Origin: Acanthopleura granulata
Taxonomy: Eukaryota > Mollusca > Polyplacophora > Chitonida > Chitonidae
NCBI GenBank assembly: GCA_016165875.1
Contig: JABBOT010000001.1
Span: 11,411,306 to 11,475,305, forward strand
Direction of reading: 5' to 3'
Length of the DNA: 64,000 bases
A model generated the notes under the pieces. That model ran no database searches. It saw only the letters and a list, made by a program, of their open reading frames with translations, and was not told the origin of the DNA. Of this stretch, positions 47,837 to 58,504 are shown in pieces. Position 1 is the first letter of the stretch. Every line of letters begins with the position of its first letter. The position numbers and the translations under genes were made by a program.

Positions 47837-48495
47837 CTGGTGGCTTGTTTCACAAAATTTCCGTAGCGGTCTAAGGTCGGTTAGTCGGCTAAAGGCCATT
47901 TAGCCGGCTACCGTAAGCAGGCTACGAGAAAAATTGACTAAGCCGTTTCACAAAAGTAAAACTGCCTAATGCTTAGCCGACTTATCAGAACCGACTCTGT
48001 GGCCACTCTGCAGTTATTTTATTGGTTGAATCATTGAGGATAATTGTTAAATTTAGGTTCGAAATATAAACAAACTAATTTACTGTGCCTAATTATCAGA
48101 AAATTTATTTATTTATTTATTTGATTGGTGTTTTACGCCGTACTCGAGATTATTTCTCTTACACGACGGCGGCCAGCATTATGGTAGGAGGAAACCGGGC
48201 AGAGCCCGGGGGAAACCCTCGACCATCCGCAGGTTGCTGGCAGACCTTCCCACGAACGGCCGGAGGGGAAGCCAGCATGAGCTGGACTTCAACTCACAGC
48301 GACCCCATGGGTGGGTAGCTTCCTTTTCATTGCGCTGCGCTTGCGCGCAAACCGATTGAGCCACGGAGGCCCCTAAATGTCTGAAAAGTCGGAAGCCAAA
48401 TAATTTCTTTTTGAAACGGGCTAGATAGAAATTGCTAGCCGGCTAACTGAGTTAGGTGTTAAAGCTTAGACTTAGGACTTCGTGAAACGGGCCCG
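47837..48495. repeat. foldback-type dispersed repeat with nested SINE
   Basis: The left end 'tggcttgtttcacaaaattt' and the right end 'acttcgtgaaacgggccc' are inverted relative to each other. Internal blocks 'gtcggctaaaggcca', 'tagccggctac' and 'gctagccggctaact' also recur in both orientations. The right 95 bp, reverse complemented, match 19561-19690. A SINE (48101-48374) splits it. It resembles a small non-autonomous inverted-repeat element, but no target duplication was defined. Confidence 0.6.
48101..48374 (-). mobile_element. full-length tRNA-derived SINE
   Basis: Minus-strand copy with all parts: TTTATT tail, 'gattggtgttttacgccgta', 'cggccagcattatggtagga', 'gaccatccgcaggttgctgg', 'gagctggacttcaactcaca' and the tRNA-like head ending 'gagccacggaggcccc'. 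It is inserted in the foldback repeat. Confidence 0.92.
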
Positions 48496-48644
48496 CGTCT
48501 GGCTCGTAGTCAGTCTGGGAACATTCACTACTTCTTTTCGTCATCATTGAAAACTGGTAACTGCTTCTCTTTGCATGAATCCTAATTATTTTATATTTTA
48601 TATACTTTCTATGTTCTTTGCTGGCTTGTGTTATTTGCCGTTTT

Positions 48645-48740
48645 GGGATACTGGTCATGCGATTATTGACCCGGAACGCCCATTTTGGTTGACGGCTAAT
48701 ACACGAATGTGAGTTTCAACTCCTTGGTTTACACACCTCG
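48645..48740 (+). repeat. dispersed repeat of unknown type, copy 3
   Basis: 'gatactggtcatgcgattat', 'ggaacgcccattttggttga' and 'gtgagtttcaactcc' match 1640-1745 and 5715-5810. This is the best-preserved copy. Confidence 0.55.
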
Positions 48741-48974
48741 TACATTGAGCCGTCATGCAGAGCGTCCGACTCGAAGTCAGTTTTAAGTGGATCTAGCGAT
48801 CGTGGACCGCTGGAGAGTGAAAACGACCTGTCCGCTACCGATAGAGACCAACTGGGAGCATTGCTCTCATACCATACGAGTATATACGTCGAAATATACT
48901 CACAAAAGACGACCTCTGGCTCGTTAGCCGAAACTCGCTTCGTGTGATACCCGCTTCACACACCTCTACCAATA

Positions 48975-49262
48975 AGTCGCAAGAGCGTACGACTCATAGT
49001 CAGCCTTACACACCTTGACCAAAGTTCGACTCAAAGGCAGCCTTACACACCTTGGCCAATGAGCCACAAGAGCGTCCGACTCGTAGTGAGTCTTATACAT
49101 CTTGGCCAATGAGCCGTGAGAGCATCCCATTCGTAGCCAGTTTTACACACCTCCATCAAAGAGCGTTCGACTCATAGTGAGTCTTACACCCCTCGGTCAA
49201 TGAGCCGGGAGAGTGTCCGACTCGTAGTCTTACGCCTCCCGGCCACTCAGTCTCAGTCAGCC
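48975..49262. repeat. minisatellite, period about 55 bp
   Basis: Five to six units with 'ccttacacacctt', 'ggccaatgagccg', 'agagcgtccgactcgtagt'. Single related sites lie further upstream (about 47745-47830 and 48745-48785). Confidence 0.8.
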
Positions 49263-49473
49263 TTACGCCTCTCGGATATTTAATCGTTCACAACTTGGTC
49301 TGTTAGACACATAGTCGCCAGCCCATGTTTTTTTCACTACAGCATTTTTTGCAATAATGTATGTTGAATTATGACATCCGTAAGATTGTATATATGACCA
49401 TCGGAATTCTCTTATTATATGACACAAGAACCAAAAGTTAGTGCACATGATTTGTTCACATTTTTTTACATAC

Positions 49474-49479
49474 TTTATT
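49474..49479 (-). terminator. candidate poly-A signal of HSPA12-like gene 2
   Basis: TTTATT on the + strand reads AATAAA on the minus strand, about 275 bp beyond the stop codon at 49753. No closer signal was seen. Confidence 0.35.
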
Positions 49480-49752
49480 GTCAAAAATTGTACAAGAATG
49501 AATGTCTATGATTACCGTGACTGAGAGAGTTCACAGCATAGCTGACTGATCGAACCCTTGAAAGTTCTGTTTTAACATCGACATGTCATGGCCTGTGTGG
49601 ATATGAGAAGAAACTTATCGACAATATAACATACATCTGACGCTGATATTTAGTTGTTTTTTTTTAGATCTTTCAGTATAATATTTACATTTTCCAAATG
49701 GTAATGTGTTTCAATACGCCTGTCAAAATGCGTATGAGTTATAGTTGGTTAC

Positions 49753-52700
49753 TTATTTGGTGATGAAGTTGAAGTTGGCCTCGACAAGCTTACCCGTTGT
49801 CTTCTCCTCTGCCTTCACCATCAGTTCCGTACCGCCGAATACAAACCTGACCCCAACCTCCCGCTTCCGCTCCCCCGCCAGGGAAGGCATGGGTACAATG
49901 AATGTGCCCAGCAGAGTACAGGATCGGTCCGTCGTGTACATAGGGTTTTCCTCCGTGGATTTGAAGACCGGGAATTCCATTTCAGTCTGACCGGTACACA
50001 TCGGAGAGTACACTTCCTCCTCGGTCGCCTTCCCACATGGAACTTCTTCGTCAATGGCTACGAATCTGCAGAATATATCATTGCAGAATCTCTCTCCCTC
50101 CACTACAACCATCTTTTTACGGTCATGTACTCGTGCATCAAATTCTGTACACGTATCTAGTCCGTAAGTAAAAGTGGCCAGACGAACACTAATGGCCCCT
50201 GGGTGATGGCCGAATATCACCGCTCCTTTCATCACAGATAAAACGGCGTCCAATGGCGTCACCACAGTCACAGACGGGAAGTTCTTCCGAAAAGTTTCCT
50301 GGAGATAGGGCGATTCTGAAAAGCCGCCTACCAGTAAGATATGAGAAATCCCTCTGCACTTGGGATCCTCCATAAGTGTCTCCACATGAGTAACGATCTT
50401 CTGGATGGTTGGTTTCATCAACTGCTGCATGACTTTGCCACTGACTCTCATCTTGTCCCCTATAAACCTGACCAGCCCGGCAAATCGTGAGCTGGACACG
50501 CGTTCCTCTAACGTACAGGTGTTATACAGACTGAACATCTCCCGCAGTGACACGGGTAACCTGAAGCTGGAATTTTGCTGGTCATCATGAGACACTCTTC
50601 GTTTATTTATTTCAAACTCCTTCTCAAGTTCTAGTTGGTCGGATTTGTATTTTTTCCCGAACTCGTGCATAACTCTTGTAGTAAAAATCTCCATCAGCAG
50701 ATCGTGAAACTCCTGGTCGACTTGAGTGCCTCCCCAACCTCCCCCGCTGGCTTTGTGCAGCTCTTTAAGCTCTCCATGGTGGATTTCATGGACTGTGGTG
50801 TCAACGGTACCACCTAAACCAGAGGTCAATGAAGAATTTACATTAGGTCCACCATTCTCACTGAATCAAGGCAATGTTATGCGTTTCCAAGTAACTTAAC
50901 AACACCTAAGAATTTGCGGCAATGGAATAAATCAGCAATGACCTTAACACAGATACATTTCACTTGTAAGCCTAATGACTGAGAGGTGAACAATTACTGA
51001 ACGTGAAATGGCTGAGGAAAATACCCTGATTATCCACTTTTGCGACAGAGTAAGATTTCAAATCATGGACTTCAACACAGAACAGGGGTGTTATAAAATC
51101 ACATGTGATTTGTAAGTGTATACTTTTCATCTGGTCAAACATCTAGTTTCCTACTATTAATTATTCGTATCTGACAGTTTAACGTTTCAGAGAAGTTTAG
51201 AGTGGTATGCCATTTGTAATGCCTTTGCAATCAGAAAAAGGTGCGTTTTTCCATAGCTGTCGGTGGCATACCTCCAGCATCCACGACAATGTACCGGGAT
51301 CCTGTTGCCGAGATATCGCCTGCCACCCCCAGGTCGCCGCCTGAGTCTTTCGTTGCCAGCAGGGCCTGGCAGAAAATGGACGCCGCTTCCGGTTCCAAGG
51401 CCAGCGTGACTTGCTCACTGGGAATCCCGGACTGTAAACAGGCGAAAAAACATGAAGATAAGCCAATCCTTACATTTTCTGAGGCTCTCCTCATGAACTG
51501 TTCATGTACCTGTACAGCTGCTTTCCTCATGAACTGTTGATGTACCTGCACAAATGCTTTCCTTATAAACTTTTGACTCACCTGAACACACTTTCCTCAT
51601 AAACAGCCGACTTACCTGTACAGCGGCTGTGTTCATGAGCTGTTGACTTACCTGCACAGCTGCTTTCCCCGTGAACGTTTGGCTTACCTGTACAGCGGCT
51701 TTCCCCATAAATAGTTGACATACATGTACATCGGTTCTCCCCATGAGCTGCTTACTTACCTGTATAGCAGCTTTCTCGTGAACTGTTGACTTATATATAC
51801 GGTGGTTTTCCTCATGAAGTGTTGCCATACCTGCTTTGTGAACTATTGACTTATCTCTACAGCGGCTTTGCTCAAGAACTGTTGACTTACCTGTACAGCG
51901 GCTTTCCTCATGAACTGTTTGGCGTCTTCGTCCCATATAGCAGGCACCGTGAGCACGTACTGGATCTCCGAATCAGCCGCTTTGTGAAGAAGATTTTGGC
52001 TGAAATGTTCCTTAAAATATCTTATGGACATGGCGAACACGCTGAGAGCACTAAACCGCTGTCCAGACACCGACTCTAGCTCCATACACTCGGTTATCTG
52101 TAAAATAAGATGAGGGGATATTTCCCTACAAAATATAATATGAAGACTGGCCGTGTCTCTTTCGACCCCATGGGAGACCTTAACGGTTCCAGACAGTCCT
52201 GCCTACTAATCACGGTGTTCTCTTTTTAGTGTGCTGTTAATTGCTCATCACCAATGAAAACGAGTAATGTGTATACTGTCGTGGAACCTATGGGACTGAG
52301 CAAGTTTCACTTTCGATTAGAGACACCATTAATGTGAATCTTGTTACCAATGTAAATCACCACAACATAAGCTGAAAGGGTCATATTAATGGATCAGATC
52401 AGAAAAAATATCAAATTTTTTTTGCATTAAATATCAAAATGAACAGACCTTGAACAAATAGCGAGACTCTGGCTTTGTAAAACCGCAGGCTTTAAACGTG
52501 AATAACTATAGCCTGTAGTAAACAAAAAATTAGGGATAAACATTATGGAAGTAAAGTGACATTCAGAATAACAGAGCTTAAAAATGCTTCGAAGCCAATG
52601 CTGTTTACTGTTCTCACCTCAGATTTGTAGAGGAGCATTTTGAATCGTCTGAAAAACAGCCAGTTTTTCTCCTCGTTGTTTTTGGCGAGATCCAAGTATT

Positions 52701-52919
52701 TATTCTCGGCTTCATACCCAAAACTGTGAAACTGCCACTCTGGGTCTACCAGTACAGAGGTCGGGGTCTTATACGATGTGCGAAGATGGTTACTCCCGTC
52801 TTGCCAAACCTTGTTGGTTGTGATCTTGAGTTTATTGTCCAGAAACTCGTGTTGGAAGGAGAAGGCGTAGCCCGAATATGTTGTGCCGATGCCACCAGGA
52901 GTGGCTTGGAGTCAGCCAT
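49753..52919 (-). pseudogene. HSPA12-like HSP70 family gene 2, frameshifted in exon 1
   Basis: Paralog of 40892-44247 with the same four-exon layout: 52919-52618, 52097-51891, 51431-51272, 50813-49753. Exons 2-4 are open and keep 'YVLTVPAIWDEDAKQFMRKA', 'LALEPEAASIFCQAL', 'VVDAGGGTVD' and 'LVGGFSESPYLQ'. Exon 1 is 302 nt against 312 in gene 1. The missing 10 nt fall in the phosphate-1 motif just after MADSKPLLV, remove its Asp and shift the frame. Downstream, the correct frame continues without stops ('TYSGYAFSFQHEFL' to 'FRRFKMLLYKSE'), so only this lesion separates it from an intact gene. It is either a young pseudogene or allele, or an assembly error. I give no repaired sequence. Confidence 0.85.
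51480..51935 (-). repeat. tandem copies of the HSPA12-2 exon 2 donor, 36-bp unit
   Basis: On the minus strand, about a dozen units repeat the exon end and donor ('gctgtacaggtaagtcaac' with 'ttcatgaggaaagc') between the real exon 2 donor (51891/51890) and exon 3 (51431). Many keep an intact CAGGTAAGT; others drift (caggtacatga, cagatttgtg). The array covers most of the intron and encodes runs of a 12-residue MRKAAVQVSQLF-like unit. Confidence 0.88.
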
Positions 52920-53174
52920 GATCGCCTTCTGAGCTGTAACATTGTAAGTTAATAGAGTCATCCTAAAGATTAGCAAAAGCTTGTCCGAGTCGAGTGCCTA
53001 TTCAGGTCCATGGCCAGTAGCCCTGTCTGGCCGAATGGAGTGCCCCGTGAATTCTGTGGACGGTAACAATCAATTGCCGAGAAAGTGCCCATTGAGGTCC
53101 ACGGCCTATAGCAATGACTGGCCGAGTCGAGTGCCTATTGTGGCCTCGTATTCATACGAGAACAGGTATAGGTC
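52920..53174. other. 5' flank of HSPA12-like gene 2
   Basis: Contains 'tggccgagtcgagtgcctatt' type tandem segments (about 52985-53150, period about 60 bp). An acceptor-like 'atgttacag' lies on the minus strand about 20 bp before the ATG, so a non-coding first exon may exist further upstream. Confidence 0.45.
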
Positions 53175-53445
53175 TGGCTAGTGTGTACCCATCGCAATAC
53201 CTGCCAATAGTGGAGTACAGTGTGTACCCATCGCAATACCTGCCAAGAGTGGAGTACAGTGTGTACCCATCGCAATACCTGCCACGAGTGGAGTACAGTG
53301 TGTACCCATCGCAATACCTGCCAAGAGTGGAGTACAGTGTGTACCCATCGCAATACCTGCCAATAGTGGAGTACGGTGAGTACCCATTGCAATACCTGCC
53401 AAGAGTGGAGTACAGTGTGTACCCATCGCAATACCTATACACTGT
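53175..53445. repeat. 39-bp minisatellite
   Basis: Nearly identical units of 'gtgtacccatcgcaatacct' plus 'gccaagagtggagtacagt', about 6.7 copies. As 39 is a multiple of three and units lack stops in several frames, four long frames on both strands arise without being genes. Confidence 0.92.
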
Positions 53446-54740
53446 TGATAAATGGTTTTCCCAAATTTCACACATATTATTAATAAAAAAAAAACTCAGG
53501 TATATGCAACTGAATGAATAATGTGACTTCCATGACATGAATGGGAACCCTGGCATGTAGTGGAACTGAAGAAGCCTTTGTTGCTACTGATTATAATGAA
53601 GCGGTCACGGGGTTTTATTAAGAAGGCATAATCTTGACGGATGCATGTCCCACTGTATTCACTGTATAAGTTTACACGCACATACCAATGGTATTAGGCC
53701 TACTCTAGTAGTGCAATGACCTCACTCTCGTTTGTTCTCTGTAGTCTAAGGTTGTAGTCAGGTTGACGCAATACAGGAATACCAAGATCCCTGAAGAAAG
53801 GCTGAACAATGATGTTAGGAGGAGAGCACACATAATTGAGACCGAGGACATCTGGGCACTTCACCCGCTGGCAACAGCGGAAAGCGGACGACGAGGTGAG
53901 AGATAACAAGGGAAGGGATAAGAAAATGAACAACACTGGACAATATTCTGAGAACTACGGCTTATAATAACCAGAAATTACGGTACGTTTTACTACCGAA
54001 CAATTAGCATGTCATATGTATGTTATGAACGTTAACGAAACCTAGTTTTGGACTTAAGAGGCCGTGAAGCAGAATTCCCTATTAACTCTCATGTTATTTT
54101 GATAATGTTTTGAGCGCCATGTCTGCGCGAGCAAAGCGGGTTGACGCCGAGTAAAACCGCTCGAATAGACGACTTCCACTGGAGGGCTTGAATTCTATGG
54201 TACAGTGGAAATGGTGTTTTTCTTATAGATGACCGGGAGAGCAAGTCACTCATCACGAGACGAAGTAGTCATGCGCTGTTCATTACCGCTGTTCTTCAAT
54301 ACTAAAATATGGAACTCGGAACAGTGGGTACATGCGCCTAAGTCAAATGAAGTGGCATTGTTAAAAGCAAACACTTACTGACTTGCGATGATTTAGCCTA
54401 CAACCTGTTTCCCCCCTCGTCTTTATGTCGGCACCAGTGGCTGTGTCTTAGGGACTCGCATACAGGCAGGTGACGCCGCTATTTGGATCACACGACCGAC
54501 CGGAGGGACCGTGTCGTCACTTCTGGGAATTGAAAGCGAAAGTAGTTAGTCCTACATGTGCATGGCAACAACCGATTAATCTACTATCTTTATACTTTCA
54601 TTTATATCCCTGATATCAAGTAAACAAACCATTAAAAAACACAGTTCAGTTATCGTGATGTGCTTTTTCCTTTTTACCCCTTGTCCAGTTGACGTTGCGG
54701 GGCCGCGTCAGTTCGTCCACTGTCTGTCCATATCATTGTA
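53446..54740. other. no gene recognised
   Basis: A 78-codon minus-strand frame (53700-53936) with a hydrophobic start and a Cys-rich stretch has no match I recognise. The rest shows no exon or repeat. Confidence 0.5.
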
Positions 54741-54774
54741 AACGGTCTATTTCTAGAACGAATTATCCGATGTT

Positions 54775-55022
54775 CATTAAACGTACACCAAACGTACACA
54801 TTGGCCTAAGAAAGAATCCCATTTATTTTCAGCGACCTTAACCTTTTTCTTCAAGGTCACTGGGGTCATTTAATTTTAAATTCATGTAACCGCTTTATGT
54901 CTCAAACGCTTTTGCCCAAATTCACCAAACTTACACCACAGTTGCACATTGGCGTGAGGAAAAACCCATTTTTTTGGAGCGACTTAACCTTTTTCTTCAA
55001 CGTCATTGGGGTCATTTAAGTT
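54775..55022. repeat. tandem duplication carrying AGGTCA-type motifs
   Basis: Two units about 150 bp apart share 'aaacgtacaccaaacg' or 'accaaacttacaccac', 'cacattggc', 'ttaacctttttcttcaa' and 'tggggtcattta'. Each contains a pair of GGTCA-like half-sites spaced by 3 bp ('aaggtcactggggtca', 'aacgtcattggggtca'). Confidence 0.65.
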
Positions 55023-55244
55023 AAATTTTATGAAAGGCTGGTATCATACATATTATCTCTTGGAATTTGCTTCTGTTTGTCAGACTGTATATGAGCCTTT
55101 TCACGCTGTTTTAAGTTCATTGCGCGTATTTTGTTTTGTTTTTTTCTTTTTCTTTCAGCTCTACTGGTCGAAGAGCACTGATCTGACGATGTACATAACG
55201 TTCTGAGCAGGTACATCAGTTGTCCGTCACCCATCCCTCTGTCT

Positions 55245-55745
55245 GTCTGTCTAGCTGTCCGGCGTCTGTTGACATTTCTTTCAAAACGCTACTCCTTCTA
55301 CAGTTTATATTATATATCATATAATATATGTATATCGAATATACATATTTGATTACAACAAAACTTGATTTAAGTGTAGACTACATTTAGATACATAATT
55401 CACAGTATCGATTTTCAATTTTGATGATCGGTTGCCCGCCTGTCTGTCTGTCTGTCTGTTCATCCAGCATATAACATTTCTTTCAAAATGCTACTACATG
55501 TATCGTTAACGTTTTAGTTCGGTTTCAACGATACTTGGTTCAAATGTTGACCACGTCAAGATACATCATTGGTGGTATCGATTTTCAATTTTGATTCTTT
55601 ATTATCTATTATTCTGCCCGGCTTTTTGGTAGCACTTCTTTAAAAATGCCTCTTCTGTAGTTTTTTGTCGGCTTTCAGGTAAACTTGGTACAAATATATA
55701 TAATTTGTTGTATCAATTCTCACGTTCAACTGATCGACATCTGTA
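55245..55745. repeat. three-unit tandem repeat, about 190 bp, with (CTGT)n
   Basis: Each unit has 'catttctttcaaaatgctac', 'acttggttcaaatgt', 'agatacatcattggtggtat' and 'cgattttcaattttgat'. Units are separated by CTGTCTGT runs at about 55240 and 55440. The third unit is diverged. Confidence 0.75.
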
Positions 55746-55974
55746 TCTTCCTGCAATTTGTCTTTCATTTCAGTGAAACTAAATGTAGTTGTAAATGTAG
55801 TAGTATAGTATGTAAATACCAACCTTCATGTTGTAGGTTGATTTTGTAATCAAGCCCCTGATAATTTTGTCACAACCAGTAGAGTTACCATCTCATCACA
55901 GGCTCTGACTTGTTTTTCCATACTGAGCCTTAAAAGCCTCATCTGTTTACTTCACCGCCTGTGTAATGTGTATG

Positions 55975-56300
55975 TCGCGTGGTTCACTGTGACTGAGAAA
56001 TAAAACGAAGAACGATTGGTTGCGATGAGTGGAGTTCTTTTATTCGCGGTCTCCCGTGGGTTGTATTCAAGACACGATGACCAAAGAGGGGCAGAAAACA
56101 AAGCTTATGCAGCTAAGTAACAACGAGTGTCTGAACGGAACATCCCCTCAGGGCTAGACTTATATACCCTAGCTAACCACTGCAACTTTACACAACCAAT
56201 CAGCATCCAGATTCACAAGTCAGTTGGCTGTCAGAAATGCATATAAAACACCCTCCATGTAATATGGCACAAAACTGTTGCCTTTAGAGTATTAAGCCGG
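55975..56300 (-). mobile_element. candidate solo LTR
   Basis: Minus-strand sequence has a TATA box ('gggtatataagtc', about 56158-56170) followed about 120 bp later by AATAAAAG (56036-56043) and a C/T-rich stretch ending near 'cagtcaca', the layout of an LTR U3-R-U5. No second copy, coding region or target duplication is visible, so the boundaries are guesses. Confidence 0.35.
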
Positions 56301-56745
56301 GAAAACGCAGCTAGATCTTTTGGTGAGCATTAGTCAAAATCTATTAACATGGGTGAGAGATGAATGATCAGGACGGATGATGACATAGAGTGGTATGGGA
56401 AAAGAAATTACAATAGGAGGAAGATTTACTTGTGACATGTACCTTTTATTTACTGATCTTTGTTCAGACTATGTGATTATTCTCCAGAGATTATGAAAAG
56501 CCTGTTCTTTTACATTTTAAAATGTGCAAATCAAACATATTTTTTAATTATATGATGGTTATGATTTAAGACAGTTAATGTTTATGACAAGAATAACACA
56601 TATATCGCTGGTCCCATTGTTTCTTGGCCTGTCTCAAGAAGAATATTTCCAGTCATTAACACCTATTGGTCAACAGTTATTGGTCGGAAATCAAACAATA
56701 AAGCCAGACAGAACCTGGTTTCCTTTTAACAGCCAAAAATATACA
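56301..56745. other. no gene recognised
   Basis: AT-rich; I see no exon, motif or repeat. Confidence 0.5.
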
Positions 56746-57078
56746 CCTGTTGCTCCACTCTTCACCACAGTAGGACGCTAGTACCTTTCTTCAGTTCCAG
56801 AACTATTCACCACAACAGCATAACATTATTTTTCCAGAGATTTAAAGTTGTTCACCACACCAGAATGACTGTCTGGGAGTTCTGACATCTCACCAAAGCA
56901 GTATGGCGGTATATTCCTTCAGGTCTAAAACTCTTCATTTTAACAGGACGGCAGTAATTTTGTTCAAATCCAAAATTGTTCACCACAACAAAATTGAAGT
57001 ATTTTTCTTGAGTGCTAGAACTGTTCACCACAACAGTATGGCAGTATTTTTCTTCAGTTCTAAATCTGTTTAGAGCAG
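56746..57078. repeat. degenerate start of the 45-bp minisatellite
   Basis: Five or six diverged units with 'gttcaccacaacagtatggc' and 'agtatttttcttcagttcta'-like sequence. They show the 45-bp array was once continuous with 57415-58295 before SINE insertion. Confidence 0.75.
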
Positions 57079-57082
57079 GGAA

Positions 57083-57410
57083 AAGGTATTTATTCATTTA
57101 TTTATTTACTTGATTGGTGTTTAACGCCATACTGACTCAAGAACACTTCACTTATTTGATTGCAGCTAGAACTATTTATTTATTTGATTGGTGTCTTACG
57201 CAAGAATATTTTACTTATGCGACAGTGGGAGGTGGGAGGAAACAGGGCAGAGCCCAGGGGAAACCCATGACCATCAGGTTGCTGGCAGACCTTCCCACGT
57301 ACAGCCAGAGAGGAAGCCACCTTAGGCGTGACTTGAACTCACAACAACTGCATTGGTGAGAGGCATGGGGTCATTACGTTACACTGGCGTGCTAACCCCC
57401 GCAGTCACAA
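57083..57410 (-). mobile_element. two SINE copies in tandem, inserted in the minisatellite
   Basis: A 3' fragment (about 57083-57160, 'acttgattggtgtttaacgc') is followed by a longer copy (about 57170-57410) with 'ggaaacagggcagagcccag', 'cttcccacgtacagccagag' and 'acttgaactcacaac'. Both are in minus orientation. Confidence 0.82.
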
Positions 57411-57414
57411 CCAC

Positions 57415-58295
57415 TACAGTTTGGCAGTGTTTTTCTTCAGTTCTAAGACTGTTCACCACTACAGTATGGCAGTATTTTTCTTCAGTTCTAAGACTGTTCA
57501 GCACTATAGTATGGCAGTACTTTTCTTCAGTTCTAAGACTGTTCACCACTACAGTATGGCAGTATTTTTCTTCAGTTCTACGACTGTTCACGGCTACAGT
57601 ATGGCAGTGTTTTTCTTCAGTTCTACGACTGTTCACCACTACAGTATGGCAGTATTTTTCTTCAGTTCTAAGACTGTTCACGGCTACAGTATGGCAGTGT
57701 TTTTCTTCAGTTCTAAAACTGTTCACCACTACAGTATGGCAGTATTTTTCTTCAGTTCTAAGACTGTTCACCACTACAGTATGGCAGTGTTTTTCTTCAG
57801 TTCTAAGACTGTTCACGGCTACAGTATGGCAGTGTTTTTCTTCAGTTCTAAAACTGTTCACCGCTACAGTATGGCAGTGTTTTTCTTCAGTTCTAAAACT
57901 GTTCACCGCTACAGTATGGCAGTGTTTTTCTTCAGTTCTAAAACTGTTCACGGCTACAGTATGGCAGTATTTTTCTTCAGTTCTAAAACTGTTCACGGCT
58001 ACAGTATGGCAGTATTTTTCTTCAGTTCTAAGGCTGTTCACCACTACAGTATGGCAGTGTTTTTCTTCAGTTCTAAGACTGTTCACCACTACAGTATGGC
58101 AGAGTATTTCTTCAGTTCTAAGACTGTTCACCACTACAGTATGGCAGTGTTTTTCTTCAGTTCTAAAACTGTTCACCACTACAGTATGGCAGTGTTTTTC
58201 TTCAGTTCTAAGACTGTTCACCGCTACAGTATGGCAGTATTTTTCTTCAGTTCTAAAACTGTTCACCACTACAATATGGCAGTATTTTCCTTTAG
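57415..58295. repeat. 45-bp minisatellite, about 19 units
   Basis: Very regular units of 'atggcagtatttttcttcag' and 'ttctaagactgttcaccac' plus 'tacagt'. Variants at a few fixed sites (agtgt/agtat, aagact/aaaact, ccact/cggct/ccgct) form patterned runs. Frames of 335, 292 and 296 codons on both strands follow from the 45-bp period. Confidence 0.95.
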
Positions 58296-58504
58296 ATGAA
58301 AGATTCCTCTACACCGAGACCCTTTCACACAGATTCAGGTTAGAGTTTCTTGCACCATAAAATTTATGCCTCACAAGTCATTCACACAATGGTTATGGGA
58401 GAACTCATGGCTTTTTACACAATGATAGTCATGAACAAGATCAAGTCATCCTGATACATAGTTCACTACTGCACAAGTCCCAAACATTCAGTATGTTTTC
58501 CAGC

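Noticed and set aside
53114..53556. Four overlapping frames of 97-135 codons with Tyr/Pro or Trp/His repeats
   Set aside because: They arise from the 39-bp tandem repeat and have no start context, splice support or family match.
57353..58360. Long open frames (335, 292 and 296 codons) on both strands
   Set aside because: They are by-products of the 45-bp minisatellite; the period is a multiple of three and the unit is stop-free in several frames.
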